A stretch of DNA of 64,000 nt from the NCBI GenBank assembly GCA_950097015.1, contig CATNEN010000038.1, forward strand, positions 20,806,001 to 20,870,000. Direction: 5' to 3'. Both the position numbers and the translations under genes were made by a program. This stretch comes from Macrostomum hystrix. Its lineage: Eukaryota; Platyhelminthes; Macrostomidae. The notes beneath the pieces are model-generated. The model did no database searches. It had not been told where the DNA came from and saw nothing but the letters and a program-made list of their open reading frames with translations. Below are positions 12,801 to 24,800 of this stretch, piece by piece. Within the stretch, counting starts at the first letter, position 1, and every line of letters starts with the position of its first letter.

Positions 12801-15800
12801 AGTCCTAGTGCCAATCCTGTACTCTACTTTTCCTTATCCCAGTGGTGCCTCCGCCAAGAGTCCAGCGCCGAATTGCGTCGTCATGTGACTAACAGCGCCG
12901 CCCAGCTGACCGAGATGCTGCAGAAGGCTTCAGCGCCAGGCGGCCAACTGCTTCTTAGTCCAGCTAGCGACGTGGATCCTCGCTACTTCATTCTGTGCGC
13001 AGTGAACACCGTCAAAGACTGGGAGCCAGACCTGCTGCTGCGTCAGCTAGATCTGATCAATGCTGTGCTGCAGTTCTGGATTACCAACGGCTCCATCGCC
13101 TGCTGGGCTCCCAGGACCGGAGGCGGCGGTGGCAGCATTCAGCAACAGCAGCAGCAGCTGAGAAACTTAACACCGGCTTTCTATACGGAGTCGGATCTGC
13201 CTGAGATCGTGGTTGAAATACTACTGTACTTTTATAAGTGAGTCTTTTTTATAAAATGTGCATTTCAGCCATTTCTATTCGTTTTTTTTTCACCTAGTGG
13301 TTTTAATATTTCACTAGTGGTTTACTGAAGGAAATTGTATCCTTGTGGTTAGAGAGTGGGACTCACGACTTGTAGGTACTTGTAGGTCGGGGGTTCGATT
13401 CCCGACTCCACTGGAACAATTTGTGTCCTTTTAGCAAGACAGTTAACTCTGCATTGCTTCAGTTCAAAGTATAAAGTATAAAAATATTAATTAAAGCTCC
13501 GGATTTTTTACAAAAGGTTGGGAGTTTGAGTCTGGGCGAAAAGAAAGCAATTTTTGCGTCCCTAAGTGAGACGCTTAAAGCACTGTTGCTTTAGTTTCTG
13601 CTGGAAGCGGATAGCTACAAGCATCTGCTAGATCAGGGGTCGGCAAACTTATTAGCTAGCGGGCAAAAAAGAGAACCTAAAAGACGACAGCGGGCCGCAT
13701 TGACTGTAGAAATGTAAGAGAAATATATCAGAGATATGGAAGAGATGAGACACAGGAGAGATGAGACAGAAGCGAGACGAGACACGGTAAAGATGACGCA
13801 CGGGAGAGGTGAGACAAAGGAGAGATAAGGCACGGGAGAGACGAGACACGGGGGAGATGACACACGGGAGAGGTGAGACAAAGGAGAGATAAGGCACGGG
13901 AGAGACGAGACACGGGGGAGATGACACACGGGAGAGGTGAGACAAAGGAGAGATAAGGCACGGGAGAGGTGAGACAAAGGAGAGATAAGGCACGGGAGAG
14001 ACGAGACACGGGGGAGATGACACACGGGAGAGGTGAGACAAAGGAGAGATAAGGCACGGGAGAGGTGAGCCAAAGGAGAGGTGAGACAAAGGAGAGATAA
14101 GGCACGGGAGAGACGAGACACGGGGGAGATGACACACGGGAGAGGTGAGACAAAGGAGAGATAAGGCACGGGAGAGGTGAGACAAAGGAGAGATAAGGCA
14201 CGGGACAGGTGAGACAAAGGAGAGATAAGGCACGGGAGAGGTGAGACAAAGGAGAGATAAGGCACGGGACAGGTGAGACAAAGGAGAGATAAGGCACGGG
14301 AGAGGTGAGACAAAGGAGAGATAAAGCACGGGAGAGGAAAGACAAAGGAGAGATGAAACAGTATACTATAGCTGTCGGAAGGGGCAACGGGCCGGTTTTG
14401 AGAGCTTTGAGGGCCGCATCTGGCCCGCGGGCCGGAGTTTGCCGACCTCTGTGCTAGATAGATCTACTATTTCGAATCCCCAAAACATAATTCGCTGCAG
14501 GCACAATCTGGAAGAATTCGACCTGCTGTTTCAACTGCTCCGCTGCTATTTGGACAGTTCGGTGTGCAATTTTCATTTCTTTACCAGCTTCCTATCTAGC
14601 CAGTGTCAGAACGCTCCGCCAGCGTGGAAGCGGGCTGCATTTCTGAAATTTCGCGACATTCACAAAGATCGCGCCTGGGCTAGCCAGGTGCAATTGAAAT
14701 GCAAAATACTGCAGTACGTTGTCATACCGGCGGTTAGTTACAGCTTCGACAAGGGCGAGCACGAGGCGCTGATTGGCGGCCCACCAGTCCCCGACTCCCC
14801 GTCTAGCGGTGGGTTATTGTCTTCATATAACAACTTTTTCGACTATTCCCAATTCGATTAATCCCAGTTCGATGAATCCCGATTCAAAATCCCAGTTTGA
14901 CAAATCCCGATTAAAAATCCCAGTTTGATGAATCCCGATTCAAAATCCCAGTTCGATGAATCCCGATTCAAAATCCCAGTTTGACAAATCCCGATTCAAA
15001 GTCCCAGTTTGACGAATCCCGATTCAAAGTCCCAGTTTGACGAATCCCGATTCAAAATCCCAGTTTGACAAATCCCGATAAAAAATCCCAGTTTGATGAA
15101 TCCGGATTCAAAATCCCAGTTTGACAAATCCCGATTCAAAATCCCAGTTCGGTGAATCCCGATTCAAAATCCCAGTTTGACAAATCCCGATTAAAATCCC
15201 AGTTTGTTGAATCCCGATTCAAAATCCCAGTTCGATGAATCCCGATTCAAAATCCTAGTTTGATAAATCCCGATTCAAAGTCCCAGTTTGACGAATCCCG
15301 ATTCAAAGTCCCAGTTTGACGAATCCCGATTCAAAATCCCAGTTTGACAAATCCCGATTAAAAATCCCAGTTTGATGAATCCGGATTCAAAATCCCAGTT
15401 TGACGAATCCCGATTCAAAATCCCAGTTCGGTGAATCCCGATTCAAAATCCCAGTTTGACAAATCCCGATTAAAAATCCCAGTTTGATGAATCCCGATTC
15501 AAAGTCCGAGTTTGACGAATCCCGATTCAAAATCCCAGTTCGGTGAATCCCGATTCAAAGTCCCAGTTCGGTGAATCCCGATTCAAAATCCCAGTTTGAC
15601 GACTCCCGATTTAAAATCCCAGTTTGATGAATCATGATTCAAAGTCCCAGTTTGACGAATCCCGATTCAAAATCCCAGTTCGGTGAATCCCGATTCAAAA
15701 TCCCAGTTCGGTGAATCCCGATTCAAAATCCCAGTCTGACAAATCCCGATTCAAAGTCCCAGTTTGACGAATCCCGATTCAAAATCCCAGTTCGGTGAAT

Positions 15801-18800
15801 CCCGATTCAAAATCCCAGTCTGACAAATCCCGATTCAAAGTCCCAATTTGACGAATCCCGATTCAAAGTCCCAGTTTGACGAATCCCGATTCAAAATCCC
15901 AGTTCGGTGAATCCCGATTCAAAATCCCAGTTCGGTGAATCCCGATTCAAAATCCCAGTTTGACGAATCCCGATTCAAAATCTCAGTTCGGTGAATCCCG
16001 ATTCAAAATCCCAGTCTGACAAATCCCGATTCAAAGTCCCAGTTTGACGAATCCCGATTCAAAGTCCGAGTTTGACGAATCCCGATTCAAAATCCCAGTT
16101 CGGTGAATCCCGATTCAAAATCCCAGTTCGGTGAATCCCGAGTTCCCATCCTACGCATTGCGATTTATAATCCCTATTCGAGTATCAAATAAAGGTATCC
16201 AAAATGTATCTTACCTTACCTCACCTGTTGATTTATTATTCAAACTACTCCAGACAACCTCGTGACCGTGTTTGTTCGCGACTTCCTAACCGACGCCACC
16301 GCGCCAGAGCCGGACGCTCTACGCGTCCTCATCCTACAACTAGCCTGCGTGTTTGTTGAGAAGGCCTCGCCCTGGATACACGACGCATCTAATAAGCGCC
16401 AGGGCGAATCTTTGCACCGATTGATGACCTACGCCTGGCCATGCGTTATGAGCAATCTGAGCGCTACTGATCCTTTGGCCAAGTTCCACGGCCACCTACT
16501 GCTGGCTCACATCATTGCCAAATTCGCCATCAATAAGCGCATAGTTGTTCAAGTATTTCACAGCCTATTGAAATCTTTCCAACCGGAGCCCAAGCGGGTT
16601 GTCACCGCTGCGCTGGACATCCTGACGCCTGTCATGACGTCTAGACTGGAAGATGATCCAACCATTCTTCAGCACTGGACTAAAAAGATTCTGCTTGAGG
16701 ACACTGCCGCCGGCTCTACTCAGAACTATCAGCATATTCTGTGAGTCCAGTTAATCCTAGCTTCCTTAGATACGTAAAGCGATGCTTTAGTCCTTAGACT
16801 GTAGAGTCCGTTGACTGATGAGGAGTCCGTGGACTGGGGAGTCCGTAGACTGGAGAGTTCGTAGACTGGAGAGTCCGTAGACTGTAGAGTCCGTAGACTG
16901 GAGAATCCGTAGACTGGGGTCTCCGTAGACTGTAGAGTCCGTAGACTGGAGAGTCCGTAGACTGGAGAATCCGTAGACTGGGGTGTCCGTAGACTGGAGA
17001 GTCCGTAGACTGGAGAGTCCGTAGACTGGAGAGTCCGTAGACTGGAGAATCCGTAGACTGGGGTGTCCGTAGACTGGAGAGTCCGTAGACTGGAGAACCC
17101 GTAGACTGGGGTGTCCGTAGACTGGAGAATCCGTAGACTGTAGAGTTCGTAGACTGTAGAGTCCGTGGACTTGGGAGTCCGTAGACTGGAGAGTCCGTAG
17201 ACTGGGGTGTCCGTAGACTGGAGAATCCGTAGACTGTAGAGTCCGTAGACTGTAGAGTCCGTAGACTGTAGAGTCTGTAGACTTGGGAGTCCGTAGACTG
17301 TAGAGTCCGTAGACTGTAGAGTCCGTAGACTGTAGAGTCCGTAGACTGGAGAATCCGTAGACTGTAGAGTCCGTAGACTGTAGAGTCCGTAGACAGAAGA
17401 GTCCGTAGACTGGAGAATCCGTAGACTGGAGAATCCGTAGACTGGGGTGTCCGTAGACTGTAGAGTCCGTAGACTGGAGAGTTCGTAGACTGTAGAGTCC
17501 GTAGACTGGAGAATCCGTGGACTGGAGAGTCCGTAGAGTGGGGAGGCCGTTTTAGTCTCTAGAAATCTTTATTTCCTGGAATGCAAGATTAAAGCTGCCG
17601 TAGCGATGCTTGCTTAATTTGGCTTTATACTTTTTTAACGCATCGTTCCCTCACTCGTATTCCCCAATCAGGAGTCTAATTGTGCGACATCACGATGTCT
17701 ACTACGCAATCAGGCACTCGCTAATGACCAACATCTTGCAAGGCCTGTCAAAATTTGGCCTAGCGAGCAATGTGAGTCTGACTAATTGGATAGTGTCGAT
17801 TTCGCTTGATTGATAGTTTTTGGGCTACTGTGTGTGGTGGGGCTTTTTGTTTAGACCTGAAATTTTTCTACAGATTGAGAATTATGATTCTCAATTATTG
17901 GGATCAGAGATTCGGTAAGTTAAGGATAAGGGATTCGAGAAGTTTGCGATCAGGGATTCGAGACTACTGGGGATCAGAGATTCGATAAGGTAAGGATAAG
18001 GGATTCGAGAAGTTTGCGATCAGGGATTCGAGAAGTTTGCGATCAGGGATTCGAGACTACTGGGGATCAGAGATTCGATAAGGTAAGGATAAGGGATTCG
18101 AGACTACTGGGGATCAGAGATTCGATAAGGTAAGGATAAGGGATTCGAGAAGTTTGCGATCAGGGATTCGAGAAGTTTGCGATCAGGGATTCGAGACTAC
18201 TGGGGATCAGAGATTCGATAAGGTAAGGATAAGGGATTCGAGAAGTTTGCGATCAGGGATTCGAGACTACTGGGGATCAGAGATTCGATAAGGTAAGGAT
18301 AAGGGATTCGAGAAGTTTGCGATCAGGGATTCGAGACCACTGGGGATCAGAGATTCGATAAGGTAAGGATAAGGGATTCGAGAAGTTTGCGATCAGGGAT
18401 TCGAGACTACTGGGGATCAGAGATTCGATAAGGTAAGGATAAGGGATTCGAGAAGTTTGCGATCAGGGATTCGAGACCACTGGGGATCAGGGATCTAGGA
18501 CTATTTTGGGATTCGGCACTGCTGCGATCAAGATTTTGGTTTATATAAGGATCAATATTTGGGATTTTTAGGACAAGGATACAAGGCTTCCATTCTGGGA
18601 TTGGAATCCAGCACCATTTTGGGATTTACAGTCAAGACTACTGGAATAAGGATTCGGGACTACTAGGATCGGGATCAGAGATTTTGTCTATAGTTAGACC
18701 ATGGATTTCAATGCTAAATAAATATCCCATCGAAATCCAGAACGTCTCCGCTGAGCACCGCAAACTGGCCCTAGAACTGATTGAGACCGTCATGAAGTGG

Positions 18801-21800
18801 GATCTTCGTCAGCGCACCGAAGCCGAGGCGCAGCGCAATCAGCCTCCACAGCAGCAGCAGCAGGTGAAACTAGAAGACGCTTCGCCGTCAGACACCAGGC
18901 CATCAGCATCTTCGTCGGCCAGTTCGCCTCTTCCTGCCAAACGACCTCGACTGTCCGCCTCAGCCGCAGCCGCCGCCGCGTCAGCAACGCCGGCTTTGTC
19001 GGCTGCGTCAGCGGATCAGCAGCAGCCAATCGGGCCTAGTTCAGCTTCAGCGGCGGCGGCTACAGCGGCTAAGCCGTTTGACAAGAGCACCAAGGACCAG
19101 ATTGTCTACGCTCTGATGCGCTTCGCTGTCTACATAGTCGACGGAAATGTCAACAATCTGAACAATGAACTCTGGACTAAACGGCCGATACAATTAATTC
19201 AGACTCTGCTCTCCCCGGACTGGTGGCCGGATACCGATCTTAAACTGTCCTTCTTCGATCGAATATTAAATGTCCCATTGGAGACTCGAGGATCCAATTT
19301 GGTGCAGAATGCTCAGGTAAAATTCTATTACCATTGGATAAACGGCGCGAGTAACTATACTCTAGAATGCCTCGTCATCTAATTAGTACTTTACTTACTA
19401 ATTTACAATTATTGATTACACAAACGCAGCTATTACCCCAGCTAATGCCTCTACCCATTTAGCAGCTAGGTGAACTGAAGCAATGCAGAGTTAAGTGCCT
19501 TACTTAAGGAGTTAAGTCGGGAATCGAACCCCCGACCTCCAAGTCGAGAGTCCGACGCCCAAGTCAAGATTTTAAGCCTTGAATAAATTTTAGATTTAAA
19601 AAAACACAAACGCTTCTGACTATTATTATTAGATGACGAGGCGCCCAATTAACATTCCGCATACATATTTACTCTCGCCGTTGACTCCTTTGTAATGTAA
19701 TACTAAATTTTGCCCTTTTCCCAAAAAATCTTCAATCTTGGCAGATAAACGCCTCTCTGGAGGTACTCAGGGTGCTTTTCGACCACCTGGACAGATCCGC
19801 CCTGCTAACCTCGATGCGTCTATTGTCAAAAGGCCTGTGCAATTGTCTACGCCAGGCTAGCAATCCGCGAGCAGTGAAACTAATGGGCCCGATTGTATCG
19901 CGAGTGTTTAGTCTATTTCCTCCGGAAGCTGAACACTCGAATCAGTTCACTAATCATGCTGAGCTGATGGAATTCTATGCCACGATTTTGCGAGCCATTA
20001 TCGACGGATTTAGTCACTATGAGAGAACCAGCGTGACTAATAGCCCTGCCACCGCTCAGCTGTTTGCCTCTATCATGCTGCTGAAGGCGACCAATGTGAG
20101 TTGGGGTTCTTCCCACTAGAATTCTCCTCTTCAAGACTTGGATTCTTCCCACTAGAATTCTCCCCTTTAAGAATGGGATTCTTCCCACTACAACTCTCCC
20201 CTTTAAGAATTGGATTCTTCATACTAGAATTCTCCCCTTCAAGAATGGGATTCTTACCACTAGAACTCTCCCATTTAAGAATGGGGTTCTTCTCACTAGA
20301 ATTATCCCCTTCAAGAATGGGATTCTTCCCACTACAACTCTCCCATTTAAGAATGGGGTTCTTCTCACTAGAATTATCCCCTTCAAGAATGGGATTCTTC
20401 CCACTACAGCTCTCCCCTTTAAGAATGGGGTTCTTCTCACTAGAAGTATTCCCTTCAAGAATGGGATTCTTTCCACTAGAATACTCCCCTTCAAGAATGG
20501 GATTCTTCCCACTACAACTCTCCCCTTTAAGAATGGGGTTCTTCTCACTAGAATTCTCCCCTTCAAGAATGGGATTCTTTCCACTAGAAGTCTTCCCTTC
20601 AAGAATGGGATTCTTCCCACTACAATCGGGAGAAGTAGACTGTCCCCTTCAAGAATGGGAAATTACTGAACAGACTGAACAGCTGTATACAGTTTCTAGG
20701 TGTCATAGTTACATTTATAAAATCTATAAAAAGAATAACCCCTAAAACCAACACCGACCCGTACCAGGTTGACAACAACTATGTTATTGTGGACCGCGTA
20801 GTGACGCACTTCGGCAAGCTGCTGAACCGCATGGCCAAGGAGACATTCAACGCCACCGCCACTGAAAGCGGCGCCTACATGACCGACATGCTTATTACAT
20901 CGTTCGACATTGTAAAATATCGGCTAAACAGTATGTCAGCTGATACTCGCAGAGGCTTCCTACAACTGCTGCTGCACCTCATTGACAAGAGCAGCGATAC
21001 CAAACTATTGAAGGCCATTGTGTCTCTGATTCGCGAATGGATCAGCGTGACCGGCCCGGACCAGTCTGCTGCTCCCTTTCCCAAGGAACGCTGCCAATTA
21101 TTGATGAAGATCATGGCCAATATTTCTAGTTCTCGCATTCGCGACGAAGACATTATCGACGAATTCTTAGAAGCAGTCTACACGGTGTACAGTGTGCCGT
21201 TCTATAAGAATCAGGACATGTTTGGCAAACTGGAGCAGGCATTCTGCATGGGTGTGGACAGTGGCAAACCGGCCACTAGGAACAAGTTCATGCAGGTCTA
21301 CATGTCTGAAGTATTCGACGGTCCTCACGCTAACAGTTTGCAAAGTAGATTATTATTCATTGTTGCTTCGCATCGTTGGGACAAAATGGGATCTTGTTTT
21401 TGGATTCCCATCGCTTTCGAAATCTTTGTCCGGGCCGCCAGACCGGAGACGCCGGTTCGTCTGGCCCGTCCAGAGCGGTACGGCTGCGCTAGCTCCGCCA
21501 CCAGTCCTGTGATTGTCAAACAAGAGGCCGACCTGCTGGATGACGATCAATCAGCTGATTTTCTAACGGCTATTACTGAAGCCGACGCTCGACTGTTCTA
21601 CGATCCGTCTGCTGAATCGACTCCGGCTAATGCTGCGGCGATGGCGTCGACTTCAGCTGCTGACGACTCTGTGCCGGAGCCGTCGACTTTCCCGTACAGC
21701 GATCCGGCTAGATTGGCCTACCTGATGACTCGGGACGCTCAGGTGACTTTTAGATTTTTGCGGGGTTAGGGTTACTTCTTCCTGCTACTTTGCCTATTGG

Positions 21801-24800
21801 CATCACAATCTAGGGCCAAAACTGATAGTCAATCACAGCTGCGCGTTTGCCTCTCCATGGTCTTATCTGTCTTATCTCTCCCTGTGTCTCATTTCTCCCC
21901 GTGTCTAATCTCTCCCGTCTCATCTCTCCCCTGTCTAATCTCTCCCCTGTCTTATCTCTCCCCGTGTCTTATCTCTCCCCGTGTCTCATCTCTCCCTGTG
22001 TCTAATCTCTCCCCGTGTCTAATCTCTCCCGTCTCATCTCTCCCCGTGTCTAATCTCTCCCCTGTCTAATCTCTCCCCGTGTCTAATCTCTCCCCTGTCT
22101 CATCTCTCCCCTGTCTCATCTCTCCCCTGTCTAATCTCTCCCCGTGTCTAATCTCTCCCCTGTCTCATCTCTCCCCTGTCTAATCTCTCCCCTGTCTTAT
22201 CTCTTCCCTGTCTAATCTCTCCCCTGTCTTATCTCTTCCCTGTCTAATCTCTCCCCGTGTCTCATCTCTCCCCTGTCTCATCTCTCCCCTGTCTCATCTC
22301 TCCCCTGTCTAATCTTTCCCCGTGTCTAATCTCTCCCCTGTCTCATCTCTCCCCTGTCGTATCTCTCCCCGTGTCTCATCTCTCCCCGTGTCTAATTTCT
22401 CCCTGTGTCTCATCTCTCCCCTGTCTAATCTATCCCCTGTCTTATCTCTCCCCTGTCTCATCTCTCCCCGTGTCCCATCTCTCCCCGTGTCTAATCTCTC
22501 CCCTGTCTTATCTCTCCCTGTGTCTCATCTCTCCCCGTGTCTCATCTCTCCCTGTTTCTCATCTCTCCCCGTGTCCCATCTCTCCCCGTTTCTAATCTCT
22601 CCACGTTAGGGGTCGGTGGCAGAGCGGTAATCGCGTTTGCCTCTCGCACCAAGGTCTCTGAGTTCGAAATGGACAGAATTGCCTCCTCGCTGGCTGCGGG
22701 TCTAGTGTCACCAAATGATGTGCCATTGCCCGCAGCCCACCTTGCACTTATTATTATTATTATTACTTCTATTATGTGTCACATGTGTCTTTGTGGAATT
22801 ATCAGTCATTGCTATTTGCCATTCACTGTCAGCAGACGTCGCAATTTAGAATGCTGTAATACTTTTGTAACACCAAAATTTCTCCCATGATTAGGTGATG
22901 TCGGAGCTGAAGGCTTCAACAAATGCGCTGCTTCTAGACGGCATGGCTGCCCTGTGCTACGTGGATCACCAGCTAGCCGACAGTCTGTTTGTGTCCACAT
23001 TTCCCAAATTGTGGTCTCAAATTGGCGAATGCGGCGGTCCGGACGCATCCCGCCAGTTGATTCCCTACGTTAGAAAGTTTATAGCCAGCGGTATTCACAG
23101 CCACCAGATGGATGTACACCCGTCCAGTCTGAGGACATTTGTATCTGGCGTGTCTCATTGTCCGGACATCACGCGTACCATACCCCATCCGGTGCTGTGC
23201 TATCTGGGCAGTCAGTTTCACATGTGGCACGAGTGCGCCCTACTAATGGAACAATTCTATTATGCTGCCGGTCGGGTTAAACGGGGCGCATTTGAAACTG
23301 CGGCTACCGGAGCTTCGGCTAGCGGCGCTACGGCTAATTCAGTTGAGTTCGCCTCTGATTACGAGGAGGGCCTGTTGCAGATCTACTCGGAGATGCGCGA
23401 GGAAGACTATTTGGCAGCCGTTTGGTCCCTGCGGGCTCCGTGCGAGGAGATGGTCAAGGCCATTAGCTATGCTCAGTTCGGCCTCTTTCAGGTGAGTAGG
23501 GCCGCACTTGATCGATTATATCTCACCATGTCTATCATTCTCACCCTGTCTATCATTCTCACCCTGTCTATCATTCTCACCCTGTCTATCATTTCTTCTC
23601 ACCCTGTCTATCATTTCTTCTCACCCTGTCTATCATTTCTTCTCACCCTGTCTATCATTCTCACCCTGTCTATCATTTCTTCTCACCCTGTCTATCATTC
23701 TCACCCTGTCTATCATTCTCACCCTGTCTATCATTTCTTCTCACCCTGTCTATCATTTATTCTCACCCTGTCTATCATTCTCACCCTATCATTTCTTCTC
23801 ACCCTGTCTATCATTTCTTCGCACCCTGTCTATCATTTCTTCTCACCCTGTCTATCATTCGCACCCTGTCTATCATTTCTTCTCACCCTGTCTATCATTT
23901 CTTCTCACCCTGTCTATCATTTCTTCTCACCCTGTCTATCATTTCTTCTCACCCTGTCTATCATTTCTTCTCACCCTGTCTATCATTTCTTCTCACCCTG
24001 TCTATCATTTCTTCTCACCCTGTCTATCATTTCTTCTCATCCTGTCTATCATTCTCACCCTGTCGTTCATTCTCACCCTGTCTATCATTCTCACCCTGTC
24101 TATCATTTCTTCTCACCCTGTCTATCATTTCTTCTCACCCTGTCTATCATTCTCACCCTATCATTTCTTCTCACCCTGTCTATCATTTCTTCTCACCCTG
24201 TCTATCATTTCTTCTCACCCTGTCTATCATCTCTTCTCACCCTGTCTATCATTCTCCCTGTAGACGGTCAATTGTTTAGCTAATAATAAGTGCATATTAA
24301 AGTGATTGAACTTTTTTTGTTTATGGCTCTCGGTCTCCTAAATTATTCAGTATCTGGTTAATTTCTTGCCAGACTGTTTTTAGTTTTCTTTGTACTTTAT
24401 TTATTAATTGTCAATTTCATTCATCAGGTTTATTTGATTTATTTCATTCATTAATTACTAGTTCGCATTAAAATTCTTATTTGTTATTGTAAATCTATTT
24501 TATTTAGCCTTCGTAAAGAGGAGTTCGTGGGAACTGTTATAACACCGTATTTACCCTTTTTTAAACAATATGTTTGTCTGGCTCGGCTTTGAATCGAAAT
24601 GTATTCTAATGAATTCTAGACAGAAAACATATCCACAGGAGTATTATGTTCCACTTTGAATATATAAGCAAAATCTAACTTCTCACTTTCTAATGCTAAA
24701 CTTTTTTATTTAAGTGCTTTGTCTGGCCAAAACTGCTGTACTTGCCTATTTATTGCGCAAACTAACTGGTTTGTTTGTGTCTGCAGTCGCACAAAAGTGC

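Noticed and set aside
13336-13410. A genuine tRNA gene
   Set aside because: Box A and B are present but no convincing cloverleaf with paired acceptor stem, and the same head with the same tail recurs in other copies; it is a SINE head.
13633-14387. Three overlapping minus-strand open frames of 219-226 residues rich in SLLCLTSPVP
   Set aside because: They lie wholly in the 32-bp purine-rich array; all three frames are open because the unit has no stop on that strand. No unique domain.
22895-24283. A 462-residue frame joining TRRAP exon r with SHPVYHFFS repeats
   Set aside because: The second half is the CT-rich intron array. Human homology ends at GLFQ, where a strong donor (CAG|GTGAGT) sits at 23492, and continues in the exon at 26608.
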